A stretch of DNA of 64,000 bases, taken from contig DASQMC010000026.1 of assembly GCA_035645695.1 (NCBI GenBank), forward strand, positions 215,083 through 279,082. Reading direction: 5' to 3'. The notes below the pieces were generated by a model, which did no database searches, had not been told where the DNA came from, and saw only the letters and a program-made list of their open reading frames with translations. Shown here piece after piece: positions 25,476-33,993 of the stretch (position 1 is the first letter of the stretch; every line of letters begins with the position of its first letter). The stretch is from JAIVJZ01 sp035645695 (lineage in GTDB: Bacteria > Acidobacteriota > Blastocatellia > Pyrinomonadales > Pyrinomonadaceae). The translations under genes and the position numbers were made by a program.

Positions 25476-25579
25476 CGTTTTTTATAACTCTAGGGCAGCA
25501 GGCGAATCGTCGTCAAGTCTTGAAGGATCCTGTACTTCGAGCTAGGCGTCTTGAAAGTAGAGTGTCTTGAGATTCAATT

Positions 25580-26494
25580 ATGGAACGTGATTTAGTCGGG
25601 GAATATTTTGCTTATCTGAGGGTTGAGAGGGGATTGTCGAACAATACCCTTATAAATTATACGCATGATCTTAACAAATTACAGGCCTTTGCGAGAGAGC
25701 GTGGGAAGCCGTTACACTTGTTGGGCAGGCACGATTTATCCGAGTGCTTCAAAACTATGACACAGACGGGTTTATCTCCACGTTCGGTCGCAAGAATGAT
25801 CTCGGGCGCGCGTGGATTTTATAGATTTTTACTTCGTGACGGTTTTATCAAAGACGACCCTCTGGCAAATGTTTCGGCTCCGCAGACGGATAGACATCTC
25901 CCGAATCATCTGACAGAAGATGAAATAGGGCTTTTATTGAAAGCGCCGGATACGGGGAGCCCCTCTGGGATTCGAGACCGTGCGATGTTGGAGTTGTTAT
26001 ACGCTACAGGGCTGCGCGTTTCGGAATTGACCGGCTTGACGGCGACCGATATCAATTTTGAGCGTGGCTTGCTGACATGTCGTGGGAAAGGAAGTAAGCA
26101 GCGTTATATACCTATCGGCAGAAGCGCATTGTTCTGGTTGGACGAGTACAACCATGTACGCCATTTATTAATGAAAAGCTCTCCCGCCACAAAAACATTT
26201 TTTGTGAGAGACGGAGGAGCACCTTTAAAGCGGCACAACTTCGCGGAAATCTTAAAACGGTATAGCGTCAAACTCGGATTAAAAAACGTTTCTCCACACA
26301 CTCTACGCCACAGTTTCGCTACGCACCTCATGCAACATGGCGCCGATTCACGCTCCGTACAGGCTTTGCTCGGCCACAGCGATTTAGCCACGACGCAAAT
26401 ATATACTCATTTATCAAAAGAACATCTGCGCCAGACTTACGATAGTTTTCACCCGAGGGCCGGTTTTTTGAAAGGCGACTTGGAGAGGGAGTAA
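25580..26494 (+). CDS. xerD: Site-specific tyrosine recombinase XerD/XerC
   Basis: The enzyme resolves chromosome dimers at dif together with a partner recombinase. The 304-residue protein has the SAM-like N-terminal domain and then the catalytic residues: Arg in A-T-G-L-R-V-S-E-L, Lys in G-K-G-S-K-Q-R, H-T-L-R-H-S-F-A-T-H, the G-H in A-L-L-G-H-S-D-L, and Tyr in T-T-Q-I-Y-T-H. Length and motif spacing suit XerD or XerC and not a phage integrase. No dif-like site was identified. It stands alone and is divergent from the unknown gene at 24930. Confidence 0.93.
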   Translation: MERDLVGEYFAYLRVERGLSNNTLINYTHDLNKLQAFARERGKPLHLLGRHDLSECFKTMTQTGLSPRSVARMISGARGFYRFLLRDGFIKDDPLANVSAPQTDRHLPNHLTEDEIGLLLKAPDTGSPSGIRDRAMLELLYATGLRVSELTGLTATDINFERGLLTCRGKGSKQRYIPIGRSALFWLDEYNHVRHLLMKSSPATKTFFVRDGGAPLKRHNFAEILKRYSVKLGLKNVSPHTLRHSFATHLMQHGADSRSVQALLGHSDLATTQIYTHLSKEHLRQTYDSFHPRAGFLKGDLERE

Positions 26495-26649
26495 TAATAA
26501 TTCAGACAGGATCACATTATTGGAGTCCGATAATGAATATTATGTATATACCGTTTAACTCAACCAGTAGAGAATCGTTAAACCAACGAATTCCGGCTTA
26601 TCTTATGCCGAGACGAATGCACAAATTCGTCATAAACGGCCTATGATTC

Positions 26650-26678
26650 TTGACAGACGATATAGCCGCTGCTACAGT
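26650..26678 (+). promoter_or_regulatory. Sigma-70-like promoter for metK
   Basis: TTGACA (26650-26655) and TACAGT (26673-26678) are exactly 17 bases apart, about 53 bases before the metK start. The rest of the 237-base gap after xerD holds no gene. It contains a short inverted repeat (ACGAATT ... AATTCGT, about 26587-26632) upstream of this promoter. Confidence 0.65.
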
Positions 26679-26731
26679 ACGCGGTCTTTTGTCTAAATAC
26701 GTTAGAATAATCCTTTAAGGAGCACTTAATT

Positions 26732-27883
26732 TTGAGCAACACAGGCACTTACCTTTTTACTTCGGAATCTGTCACAGAGGGTCATCCAGATAAAATCTCA
26801 GATCAAATTTCGGACGCGGTCTTGGATGAAGTATTACGTCAGGATGCCACCGGGCGTGTCGCTTGCGAGACGCTCGTCACAACCGGATTGGTCGTCATCG
26901 CCGGAGAGATAACGACCGAGGCGCAAGTGGATTTTTCCCGGGTGGCACGTGAAACAATTAGAGAAATCGGTTATACGAGAGCTAAATTCGGATTTGATTG
27001 CGATACCTGTAGCGTGTTGACAGCTGTCGGGCAGCAGTCGCCGGACATAGCCATGGGTGTCGATACGGGCGGCGCGGGCGATCAGGGTTTGATGTTTGGT
27101 TTCGCCTGTAATGAGACCGCGGAACTGATGCCTCTCCCGATTCAACTCGCGCATCAACTCGCGGAACGTCTCGCGGTAACGCGCCGTTCGGGAGACCTTC
27201 CCTATCTGAGACCGGATGGAAAGTCACAAGTTACGATTGAGTACAGGGACGGGCGTCCTTTCCGAGTGGATGCCGTCGTCATTTCCACGCAGCACGATGC
27301 CAAAGTGGAAAACAAACAACTGCGGGACGAAGTTCTCGAACAAGTTATTAAGCCTACGATCTCCCCGGAACTGATAGACAAGAACACCAAGTATCACATT
27401 AATCCCACGGGACGTTTCGTCACGGGCGGCCCACAGGGGGACGCTGGACTAACGGGTCGAAAGATAATCGTGGATACATATGGTGGTTATGCTCCGCACG
27501 GAGGCGGAGCGTTTTCCGGCAAAGACCCCACCAAGGTCGACCGTTCGGCGGCTTATATGGCCCGTTACATAGCGAAAAACGTCGTCTCGGCGGGCCTGGC
27601 CGACCGGTGTCTGGTGCAGTTGGCTTATGCGATCGGCGTCTCCGAGCCTGTGTCTGTCTTGGTAGACACGAGCGGCACGGGTCGCGTGAGCGAGGATGCT
27701 CTGGCTAAACTGGTGCGGGAACATTTTGAATTGACTCCCCACGGCATCATCAAGAGTCTTAACTTACGCACCCCAATCTACAGAAAGACAGCCGCTTACG
27801 GGCATTTCGGGCGACAGTTAGAGGGATTTACATGGGAAGCTACGGATAAAGCCGAGAAATTGCGTGAAGCGGCAGGGGTTTAA
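26732..27883 (+). CDS. metK: S-adenosylmethionine synthetase
   Basis: MetK makes S-adenosylmethionine from methionine and ATP. The 383-residue protein has F-T-S-E-S-V-T-E-G-H-P-D-K at residues 8-20, the G-A-G-D-Q-G motif near 113, and the G-G-G-A-F-S-G-K-D-P-T-K-V-D motif near 258. The start is TTG 26732 with AAGGAG nine bases upstream. ahcY follows 88 bases downstream, so the synthesis and recycling ends of the methyl cycle are adjacent. I see no SAM-riboswitch-like structure in front of it. Confidence 0.97.
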   Translation: MSNTGTYLFTSESVTEGHPDKISDQISDAVLDEVLRQDATGRVACETLVTTGLVVIAGEITTEAQVDFSRVARETIREIGYTRAKFGFDCDTCSVLTAVGQQSPDIAMGVDTGGAGDQGLMFGFACNETAELMPLPIQLAHQLAERLAVTRRSGDLPYLRPDGKSQVTIEYRDGRPFRVDAVVISTQHDAKVENKQLRDEVLEQVIKPTISPELIDKNTKYHINPTGRFVTGGPQGDAGLTGRKIIVDTYGGYAPHGGGAFSGKDPTKVDRSAAYMARYIAKNVVSAGLADRCLVQLAYAIGVSEPVSVLVDTSGTGRVSEDALAKLVREHFELTPHGIIKSLNLRTPIYRKTAAYGHFGRQLEGFTWEATDKAEKLREAAGV

Positions 27884-27887
27884 ATTT

Positions 27888-27931
27888 GCCTGCTAACAAG
27901 CATGCCAAAAAGCATGCCTCGACGGACAGGC
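27888..27931. other. Small hairpin in the metK-ahcY spacer
   Basis: GCATGC at 27900-27905 can pair with GCATGC at 27912-27917, and GCCTG (27888-27892) can pair with CAGGC (27927-27931). AAGCATGCC also occurs twice as a direct repeat. No T-run follows, so this is not a classic terminator. It could be an attenuation or RNA-processing structure. Confidence 0.4.
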
Positions 27932-27971
27932 TAATACTTTAGGATAAATCAGATCACAGAGGAAAATATAA

Positions 27972-29252
27972 ATGTCTGCAACACCAGCAGTTGAATACGA
28001 TGTCAAGGATATAGGGTTAGCATCCGACGGAAAACGCCGGATCGAATGGGCGGAACGCGAAATGCCCGTCTTGAGGCTTATTCGCGAGCGCTTCGGCGCG
28101 GAGAAACCGCTCGCGGGCGTGCGATTGATCGCGTGCGCGCATATCACGACGGAGACAGCCAATTTGGCGCGAACGTTACAGGCCGGCGGTGCTGAAGCTG
28201 TGCTCATCGCGTCGAACCCGCTCTCCACACAGGACGACGTGGCCGCGTCGCTGGTTTCGGACTGGGGAATCCCCGTCTACGCTATCAAGGGTGAATCGAC
28301 CGAAACTTATAACCGGCACGTGCGTACGGCCTTGGACTTTCATCCGGAAATTATCATCGACGACGGCTCCGACGTGGTCGCGACGCTCATCAAGGAACGC
28401 GCGGATCAAGTCAAGGAAGTGATCGGAACAACCGAGGAGACGACCACAGGAATCGTGCGTCTGCAAGCCATGGCTAATGCAGGTGTGCTGACCTTCCCCT
28501 CCATGGCCGTCAATAACGCACAAACAAAACACCTCTTCGATAATCGCTATGGCACGGGGCAGTCCACGCTGGATGGCATTATACGCGCCACAAACATTTT
28601 ACTGGCCGGTCGTACGCTGGTGGTTGTCGGTTACGGCTGGTGCGGCAAAGGGGTTGCCCTGCGCGGACGCGGCATGGGCGCAAACGTCGTAGTATCGGAA
28701 ATAGATCCTATTAAGGCGGTCGAAGCCGTGATGGATGGGTTCCGTGTGATGCCGATCAGAGAGGCTGCCGCGGTCGGCGACATCTTCGTTACAGTGACTG
28801 GGAACCGTCACGTTATCGATACGCCGCACTTCGAGCGGATGAAGGATGGGGCTATTGTCTGTAATAGCGGTCATTTCGATCTTGAACTGAATTTGGTCGG
28901 TTTACGCGAATTATCGACGGCTGAACCCGTAACCCTGCGGCCGTTCGTGCAGGAATATCAGGTAAGCGCAAATAATCATCGCATTATTGTTTTGGGCGAG
29001 GGGCGTTTGATTAATCTGGCTGCCGCGGAGGGTCACCCGGCGAGTGTGATGGACATGAGCTTTGCCAATCAGGCGCTCTCGGTCGAGTACCTGGTCAAGC
29101 ACAGGGGAGACCTCGAACCCGGCGTACATCTGCTGCCGCGTGAAGTGGATGCTGAAATTGCCAGTCTGAAGCTGCGTGCGCTCGGCATCTCCATAGACAC
29201 TTTGACGCCTGAGCAGATCGAGTATATGAACAGCTGGGAAACCGGCACGTAG
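27972..29252 (+). CDS. ahcY: Adenosylhomocysteinase (S-adenosylhomocysteine hydrolase)
   Basis: AhcY splits S-adenosylhomocysteine into adenosine and homocysteine, relieving product inhibition of methyltransferases. The 426-residue protein is the shorter bacterial/archaeal form without the ~40-residue insert. It has I-A-C-A-H-I-T-x-E-T-A-N near residue 53, D-D-G-S-D near 135, the NAD-binding G-Y-G-W-C-G-K-G near 221, and G-H-P-A-S-V-M-D-M-S-F near 360. AGAGGA lies ahead of the ATG. It forms a methyl-cycle pair with metK and is followed by a long terminator. Confidence 0.96.
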   Translation: MSATPAVEYDVKDIGLASDGKRRIEWAEREMPVLRLIRERFGAEKPLAGVRLIACAHITTETANLARTLQAGGAEAVLIASNPLSTQDDVAASLVSDWGIPVYAIKGESTETYNRHVRTALDFHPEIIIDDGSDVVATLIKERADQVKEVIGTTEETTTGIVRLQAMANAGVLTFPSMAVNNAQTKHLFDNRYGTGQSTLDGIIRATNILLAGRTLVVVGYGWCGKGVALRGRGMGANVVVSEIDPIKAVEAVMDGFRVMPIREAAAVGDIFVTVTGNRHVIDTPHFERMKDGAIVCNSGHFDLELNLVGLRELSTAEPVTLRPFVQEYQVSANNHRIIVLGEGRLINLAAAEGHPASVMDMSFANQALSVEYLVKHRGDLEPGVHLLPREVDAEIASLKLRALGISIDTLTPEQIEYMNSWETGT

Positions 29253-29276
29253 TCGGAGTAGCAGACATATCTCTAG

Positions 29277-29360
29277 TCTTTTCCCGAACAAAGTTAGAAA
29301 GCCCCGGGATGTGTTTAATAGACACATACCCGGGGCTTTCTAACTTTGTTCGGGAAAAGA
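29277..29360. terminator. Long bidirectional terminator between ahcY and lptF-lptG
   Basis: Arms 29277-29308 and 29329-29360 are exact 32-base reverse complements. ATGTGT and ACACAT extend the stem inside them, with a one-base bulge. It starts 24 bases after ahcY and ends 20 bases before the convergent lptF-lptG stop. The outer arm ends (AGAAAA/TTTTCT) supply a T-run in both directions. Confidence 0.88.
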
Positions 29361-29380
29361 AAGAACTTCAAAGCATTCGA

Positions 29381-31702
29381 TTAGGTTCGTGCACGGGAAA
29401 ATAAGAGCAGCCCGAGCATCGTGAAGATCAGCGGCGTGGCCCAGGCCGCAAGGGCGGCCGGTAAGATTTTGTAGTTCCCCAGTTGTTGAAACGCGCTTGC
29501 GCTCCCCCAGAGCAGGAGTCCGATAACTATTGCCGCGCCCAGCGCCCAAAAAGCCGAACGCCTCCCGAAGAAGACGCCAAAAGGAATACCTATGAGGGCA
29601 AGGATGGTAGGCGTGGTGATATCCGCGCTCCTGCGGTAGAGTGCTACACGCAGACTATTGATTTCATCGGGCCTGACGTCCTTAAGAGTTCTTATGTATT
29701 CGCTTAAGGCCTTGGAATTAAGCTCGGAAGGTTTATTAAGCAGTGGTTTAAATGATTGCGCCGGTGTGGTTTCTGCGACCGTATACCTCTCGGCCAGGTC
29801 GATGCTGCTCCCGTTCGACTGGCCGAAATCTCTAACCACGGCCTTGTGAAATTCTAACCCGTTCGTCCCGTTCCACTTACCTTCTTCGCCCAGAATCAAA
29901 CGTTTTAAGTGGATGCCTTCCGGGTCGAATTCATAGACGGCCGGTGTAAGCAGCGTCTGCCCCCCCTGTCCGTACTTGTAGGAGTAGAGCCTCAGGCCGC
30001 CGGGCACTGCCAGCCACTGCACTCCCGTGGGTGTTATTGCCCTGTTTAGTCCGCCACGGATTTGCGCCCTGTAACTTTCCTGGCGCCGGTTAGCTTGCGG
30101 GAGAACCTTCTCCTGCAAGAGTGCCAGCCCGCCGCTGACGAAGAGGGAAAAAACGATGATCGGTAGCGACAGACGGTACAGGCTCTGGCCGCTCGCCCAC
30201 CAGACTATCGCCTCATTTCGTCGCGCGAGGAGCGCATAAGTTATCAGGACTGCGACCAGCAAAGCTATCGGCATCAGGTTCATACTGGCGAGCGGTATCA
30301 GATACAGCAGGTATAGGAATACCAGACGCCACTCCGAACTTGAGATAAAACGCAACAACTCGAACAGGGTGAAGATTAAAAAGATGAACAGGAGCGAGAT
30401 ATAGGCCAGTACGAAATTGAAAAAAACGACACGGATCAGGCTTCTGTCCAGGAGTCCGAGGAGCATGGAGTTTCGCGCCCGTCCGGCTTTAGACCGCGTG
30501 GGCAGCGTGGTCGAAGTGGTAAGGCGAGTGCGCATGCGGCCTGAGACGTTGTGCTCGTTTATGAACAAAGAGACGAGTCCCGTCACCGCTGCCAGCCCGG
30601 TCGCCATCCAGTTGCCGACGTGCGGCGAGAGCATGCCGCCCCGGCTTAACTGCTCTCCCCCCAACATAACCAGATAGTAAAGGAGCATCGCGCCGATAGA
30701 AATAATTACAGCCTGTCCCCTGCCGAGTCTCTTGAGGCGTCCGCCGAAACCTGCGCCGAGCAGCGCGAAGGCCAGTGGCGCAAAGCAGAGAGCGACCCTC
30801 TTGTTGAGGGCTGTGAGCAGGGCGATCTTCTCCTGCCCTCGTGCTTTCCGCGCCCTGGCCGTCAATTCGCGCCAATCCAGCTCGTCGATTTCCGCGCGTC
30901 TCTCCTGAAATTTCTTGACCAGTGCATTCCGTCCGGTATTTAGACGTAGCCGAAATTGCGCGGAACTCTCGGTTACGAGCTGAGATGAATTGGCAGTCTG
31001 TCTGCCGACACCTATCACGTCAGCCTGTCTCCCGTTGTTTGAGGGCAGAGTGGTCACGACCGCGTCGGTTAATAACAGTTCCGTCTGTTTTCCGGTCACA
31101 TCAAGCCGTCCGCCTTTTGCAGTTATCAGACGCGTTCCCTGGCCTTCATCCTGCCAGTGAATAAAGACCCTGCCCCATTGCCCGCGCGCCTTATCCCCGT
31201 CCCGCACATAGACGACTTTGCCCGGCATTTCAGTGTTGAAAGTTTGCGGCTGAATCGGCGACTCAAGCTTTGACAAAGTTACTTTAAGCGCGGCATTACG
31301 CAGCAGGGACGAGGCTCTCGGAGCTATCTCGAAACCCACGTAAAGCGTCAACAGGGTAAAGACGATACCCAACAGAAGCACGGGCGACACGAAACGCCAA
31401 GGACCTACCCCCGCCGCGCGCATCGCGATCAACTCACTATCGCTGCCAAGTTTGCTCAAACCCGTGGCGATGCCGATCAATACGGACATGGGGAGTGTGA
31501 AAATCAGTATATTAGGGATCAACCCTAAAGCTATGTCCGCCACAGCATCCAGAGAAGGGTCTGCGGAGCCGAGAATTTCCACAAACCTGCCGGCTTGTTG
31601 CGCCAGTATGATGAAAGTCAAGAGCAACAGGGACAGTCCGAGGTACGGCAGAATCGCCGCGACGATATATCTCTCGATCAACCGCCCGCCAAGTATGTTC
31701 AT
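29381..31702 (-). CDS. Fused LptF-LptG permease (LPS export ABC transporter)
   Basis: The 773-residue protein contains two complete YjgP/YjgQ permease units in one chain. Unit one (about 1-385) starts with L-I-E-R-Y-I-V-A-A-I-L-P-Y and has the Q-A-G-R-F segment. Unit two (about 425-773) starts L-L-D-R-S-L-I-R-V-V and has I-P-L-A-S-M-N-L-M-P near 485. Each has N-terminal helices, a periplasmic beta-jellyroll region and C-terminal helices. In other bacteria LptF and LptG are separate and pair with the LptB ATPase to extract lipopolysaccharide. The frame is continuous with no stop or frameshift visible at the junction. The linker (about 386-425) is Arg/Thr-rich. Confidence 0.9.
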   Translation of the reverse strand: MNILGGRLIERYIVAAILPYLGLSLLLLTFIILAQQAGRFVEILGSADPSLDAVADIALGLIPNILIFTLPMSVLIGIATGLSKLGSDSELIAMRAAGVGPWRFVSPVLLLGIVFTLLTLYVGFEIAPRASSLLRNAALKVTLSKLESPIQPQTFNTEMPGKVVYVRDGDKARGQWGRVFIHWQDEGQGTRLITAKGGRLDVTGKQTELLLTDAVVTTLPSNNGRQADVIGVGRQTANSSQLVTESSAQFRLRLNTGRNALVKKFQERRAEIDELDWRELTARARKARGQEKIALLTALNKRVALCFAPLAFALLGAGFGGRLKRLGRGQAVIISIGAMLLYYLVMLGGEQLSRGGMLSPHVGNWMATGLAAVTGLVSLFINEHNVSGRMRTRLTTSTTLPTRSKAGRARNSMLLGLLDRSLIRVVFFNFVLAYISLLFIFLIFTLFELLRFISSSEWRLVFLYLLYLIPLASMNLMPIALLVAVLITYALLARRNEAIVWWASGQSLYRLSLPIIVFSLFVSGGLALLQEKVLPQANRRQESYRAQIRGGLNRAITPTGVQWLAVPGGLRLYSYKYGQGGQTLLTPAVYEFDPEGIHLKRLILGEEGKWNGTNGLEFHKAVVRDFGQSNGSSIDLAERYTVAETTPAQSFKPLLNKPSELNSKALSEYIRTLKDVRPDEINSLRVALYRRSADITTPTILALIGIPFGVFFGRRSAFWALGAAIVIGLLLWGSASAFQQLGNYKILPAALAAWATPLIFTMLGLLLFSRART

Positions 31703-31766
31703 AATTAATATCTGCAGAAATTCGTCGAACCCACGAAACGACCGCTCATAGGATCAGTTCGGCAAG

Positions 31767-32513
31767 TTATTCGACAGCGGCGCGTCCCTTCGGAAGCCTC
31801 TCTAGTGCGCGTGTAATCAGCCGTTGCGTGACTTGTGAGAGTTCCTTGAGCACGGTCTCCGAAGCTGTGCTCAAGGTTTTAGACCAATCTCCGGGTGACA
31901 GACGTTGCGTCGCACGCAGAAACGCCGTCGCCTCAAAAGAGACCGGCATATCCATCTTGTAAGCGCAATCGAGGCAGCGCAAAGCGCCGTCCGTTCCAAG
32001 GTATGAACGTTCCTTGTTTTCGCCCAGGGGCTTCTTACAATTCACACATGAGCGCAGGTCCGGGAGAAATCCAGAGAGTTTTAAGAGCCACACTTCGCTG
32101 TAACGTGTGATGTGTCGTAAATCTTCGGGCGTGGATGCGATGGCCTCCAGACACGCTCTAATCATACGGAATATCTTCTCGTTCGGCTCATGCGGCGGGG
32201 TGAACTCGAGTATCAGCCCGCCTACATACTCCAGTGCGACGACGATTTCCGTGTTCCTGCTCAATTCAAAATACGAACGCAGAATATCCGTCTGGCGGAT
32301 GGACACGAGTTCCTGGCCTTCTTTCTCAAAATAGGAGAGACTAATCAGCGTAAATGGCTCCAGTGCCGCCCCGAATTTGCTATTCAAACGTCTCGCCCCG
32401 CGTGCCACCCCGCGCATAACCCCGGAATTCTGAGAAAGAAATACGGTTATTTTATCCGCTTCGGCCAGTTTATATGTTCTGAGAACAATCGCTTCGGTTT
32501 CAGAGACTCCCAT
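31767..32513 (-). CDS. recO: DNA repair protein RecO
   Basis: RecO helps load RecA on SSB-coated DNA. The 248-residue protein has the N-terminal OB-fold (A-I-V-L-R-T-Y-K-L-x-E-x-D-K-I), the helical centre, and a zinc site formed by C-V-N-C-K near residue 157 and C-L-D-C near 180. Length and domain order are normal. It lies 64 bases upstream of the lptF-lptG gene on the same strand and may be co-transcribed with it. The 147 bases in front of it show no obvious gene. Confidence 0.93.
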   Translation of the reverse strand: MGVSETEAIVLRTYKLAEADKITVFLSQNSGVMRGVARGARRLNSKFGAALEPFTLISLSYFEKEGQELVSIRQTDILRSYFELSRNTEIVVALEYVGGLILEFTPPHEPNEKIFRMIRACLEAIASTPEDLRHITRYSEVWLLKLSGFLPDLRSCVNCKKPLGENKERSYLGTDGALRCLDCAYKMDMPVSFEATAFLRATQRLSPGDWSKTLSTASETVLKELSQVTQRLITRALERLPKGRAAVE

Positions 32514-32660
32514 GTTACCAACTCCAAGCCGCTTCTCTGCCCTTTCAATATACTTTGCCCTAGCTCAATATGTTGCGGTGCTACCAGACTTTTGCATCAA
32601 AGCCGAGAGTCTACACACGAGGCGTTATCGGACGCATTGCGAGGTAGAGTAGAGATATCG

Positions 32661-32831
32661 TCAAACCGGTAGCCAATACAAAATCCATGCGAGCGCTATC
32701 CCGATGCCCACAAACTCTGCGAAAATTTTGGTTCCATAAGTAAAACGCTCGGAAGGTTTTTCCCGTCCTACTATGCCAAAAATTATCGCGACGAAGGCCG
32801 CGAATAAAACCATTAGCAGGAAATGTTTCAC
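32661..32831 (-). CDS. Small membrane protein, 56 residues
   Basis: This short gene starts at GTG 32831, and its GTGA overlaps the stop of the upstream membrane-protein gene by four bases. A strong GGGGAGG Shine-Dalgarno (32837-32843) lies five bases before the start. The product, beginning M-K-H-F-L-L-M-V-L-F, has two hydrophobic helices (about 4-20 and 37-55) joined by a polar loop with K-P-S-E-R-F-T-Y-G. I do not recognise a family. Overlap, ribosome-binding site and two clean membrane helices make it likely to be real. It may form a complex with the protein encoded just before it. Confidence 0.7.
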   Translation of the reverse strand: MKHFLLMVLFAAFVAIIFGIVGREKPSERFTYGTKIFAEFVGIGIALAWILYWLPV

Positions 32832-33238
32832 TTTTTCCTCCCCGCAGCTATATCGAACGCATCCAGCATGCTTAGATAATTCAGTAGCCCTGCGACCATC
32901 AGAAACCTATCGCCGTATTCCGATGTCGCCAAATGTGAATGATCCTTCACGGCGATATCGGCGAGCAGGCTCAAAAGGTAGAGCAATCCGGTGCCCAGAT
33001 CACAAAAACCAAAGACATATGCGAGAAACCCCGTATCCGCTACATTGTGCAAACCGTATAAATGCCCGCCGAGCAACCAACCGACGACATACATTGCCAA
33101 AACAGACCCGCCCAGTAACAGTCCGCGTATCAGATGGCCTTGATAAAAGTGGCCGGCGCCGGGAATCGCCCATGCCAGGCCACCTGCGAGCCAAGCTTCT
33201 ACACCGGACTTCTCAGCCGACATTCTTATATCTTCCAA
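32828..33238 (-). CDS. TM2-like membrane protein (DUF6677-like)
   Basis: The 136-residue protein has about four hydrophobic segments. The first contains I-P-G-A-G-H-F-Y-Q-G followed by R-G-L-L-L-G-G, which is the TM2-type hairpin signature. The end reads G-L-L-N-Y-L-S-M-L-D-A-F-D-I-A-A-G, typical of a small acidobacterial membrane-protein family I believe is DUF6677. Function is unknown. The start is TTG 33238 with GGAAGGAG in front; an ATG 15 bases later is the alternative. It is coupled to the 56-residue membrane protein by a GTGA overlap. Confidence 0.8.
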   Translation of the reverse strand: MEDIRMSAEKSGVEAWLAGGLAWAIPGAGHFYQGHLIRGLLLGGSVLAMYVVGWLLGGHLYGLHNVADTGFLAYVFGFCDLGTGLLYLLSLLADIAVKDHSHLATSEYGDRFLMVAGLLNYLSMLDAFDIAAGRKK

Positions 33239-33297
33239 AATCCGCTCCTTCCAGCCATCTTTTCACACGCTTTCCTTTCGGGCAGTATCCTTGCTCT

Positions 33298-33894
33298 CTA
33301 TAAAATAGCGTCCGTCTCGTAATATGCACCATTTACGCAAGGGAGACACAGGAATTCGCCCCCCTCCCCTCTAACCTCTCGACCGTCGTTGACTCCTTCC
33401 AGACACTTGTCGCAAGTCAGACGCGTACGCGGGCGACCGGGCGTGTCCGTCTCCCTCAAAACCACCTTCACGGTCTCTATTTTGAAGAGTTCCGCTTCCG
33501 CAGCCTCTCTGTAGGCGGCCATTTGACGCTCTTTTTTGCTTTGGATAGATGCGTAACGAGAGTCCGCCAGCGCCCTCGAGGAATCCAAAGCGGCGAGACG
33601 CACGGCGCGGCCCGTCTCCGTATTCAGAAAAGTGGCCGCCACCTTTCCATAATCAAAATATTTCAAACTGCGTCGTCCGAGTCGCACACCCGTGACGGCG
33701 CTCAGTGCGTCAGTCATGCAACGGTCGATCTCGACCCAGACGATCAACTTCTTACGGTCGCCGCCGCGCGGGTCGTCCACGCCGATCAACCTGCAACCAA
33801 CCAGAGCCATGCGCGCGCCCAGCACCTGACCGGGACAGATGTGCCCGTGTAAGGCCTCACATTCACGCAATAATTCATCTAGCGGCGGCAACAT
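33298..33894 (-). CDS. FmdE-domain protein with C-terminal zinc ribbon
   Basis: The 198-residue protein has the FmdE-type core (named from formylmethanofuran dehydrogenase subunit E): H-G-H-I-C-P-G-Q-V-L-G-A-R-M-A near residue 16 and a D-R-C-M-T-D-A-L-S-A-V-T-G segment near 57. The C-terminal part carries C-D-K-C near residue 161 and C-L-P-C near 183, probably one zinc site. Outside methanogens such proteins occur widely with unclear roles; molybdenum or formate metabolism has been suggested from context. No formylmethanofuran or molybdoenzyme gene is near it here. It stands alone on the minus strand. Confidence 0.85.
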   Translation of the reverse strand: MLPPLDELLRECEALHGHICPGQVLGARMALVGCRLIGVDDPRGGDRKKLIVWVEIDRCMTDALSAVTGVRLGRRSLKYFDYGKVAATFLNTETGRAVRLAALDSSRALADSRYASIQSKKERQMAAYREAAEAELFKIETVKVVLRETDTPGRPRTRLTCDKCLEGVNDGREVRGEGGEFLCLPCVNGAYYETDAIL

Positions 33895-33993
33895 AAAACC
33901 GTTTCCTGTTAAAGCGATACTTTACCTGTCGGCGGGACGACACTTAATCCGGCACTTAAGGGAATCAGCGACAAATAATTCACTATATTATGG

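Noticed and set aside
26495..26731. Possible SAM riboswitch before metK
   Set aside because: The short inverted repeat lies upstream of the best promoter and so would not be transcribed; no known riboswitch core is visible.
27884..27971. Possible SAH riboswitch before ahcY
   Set aside because: The spacer is short and holds only a small GCATGC hairpin; conserved riboswitch sequence is not seen.
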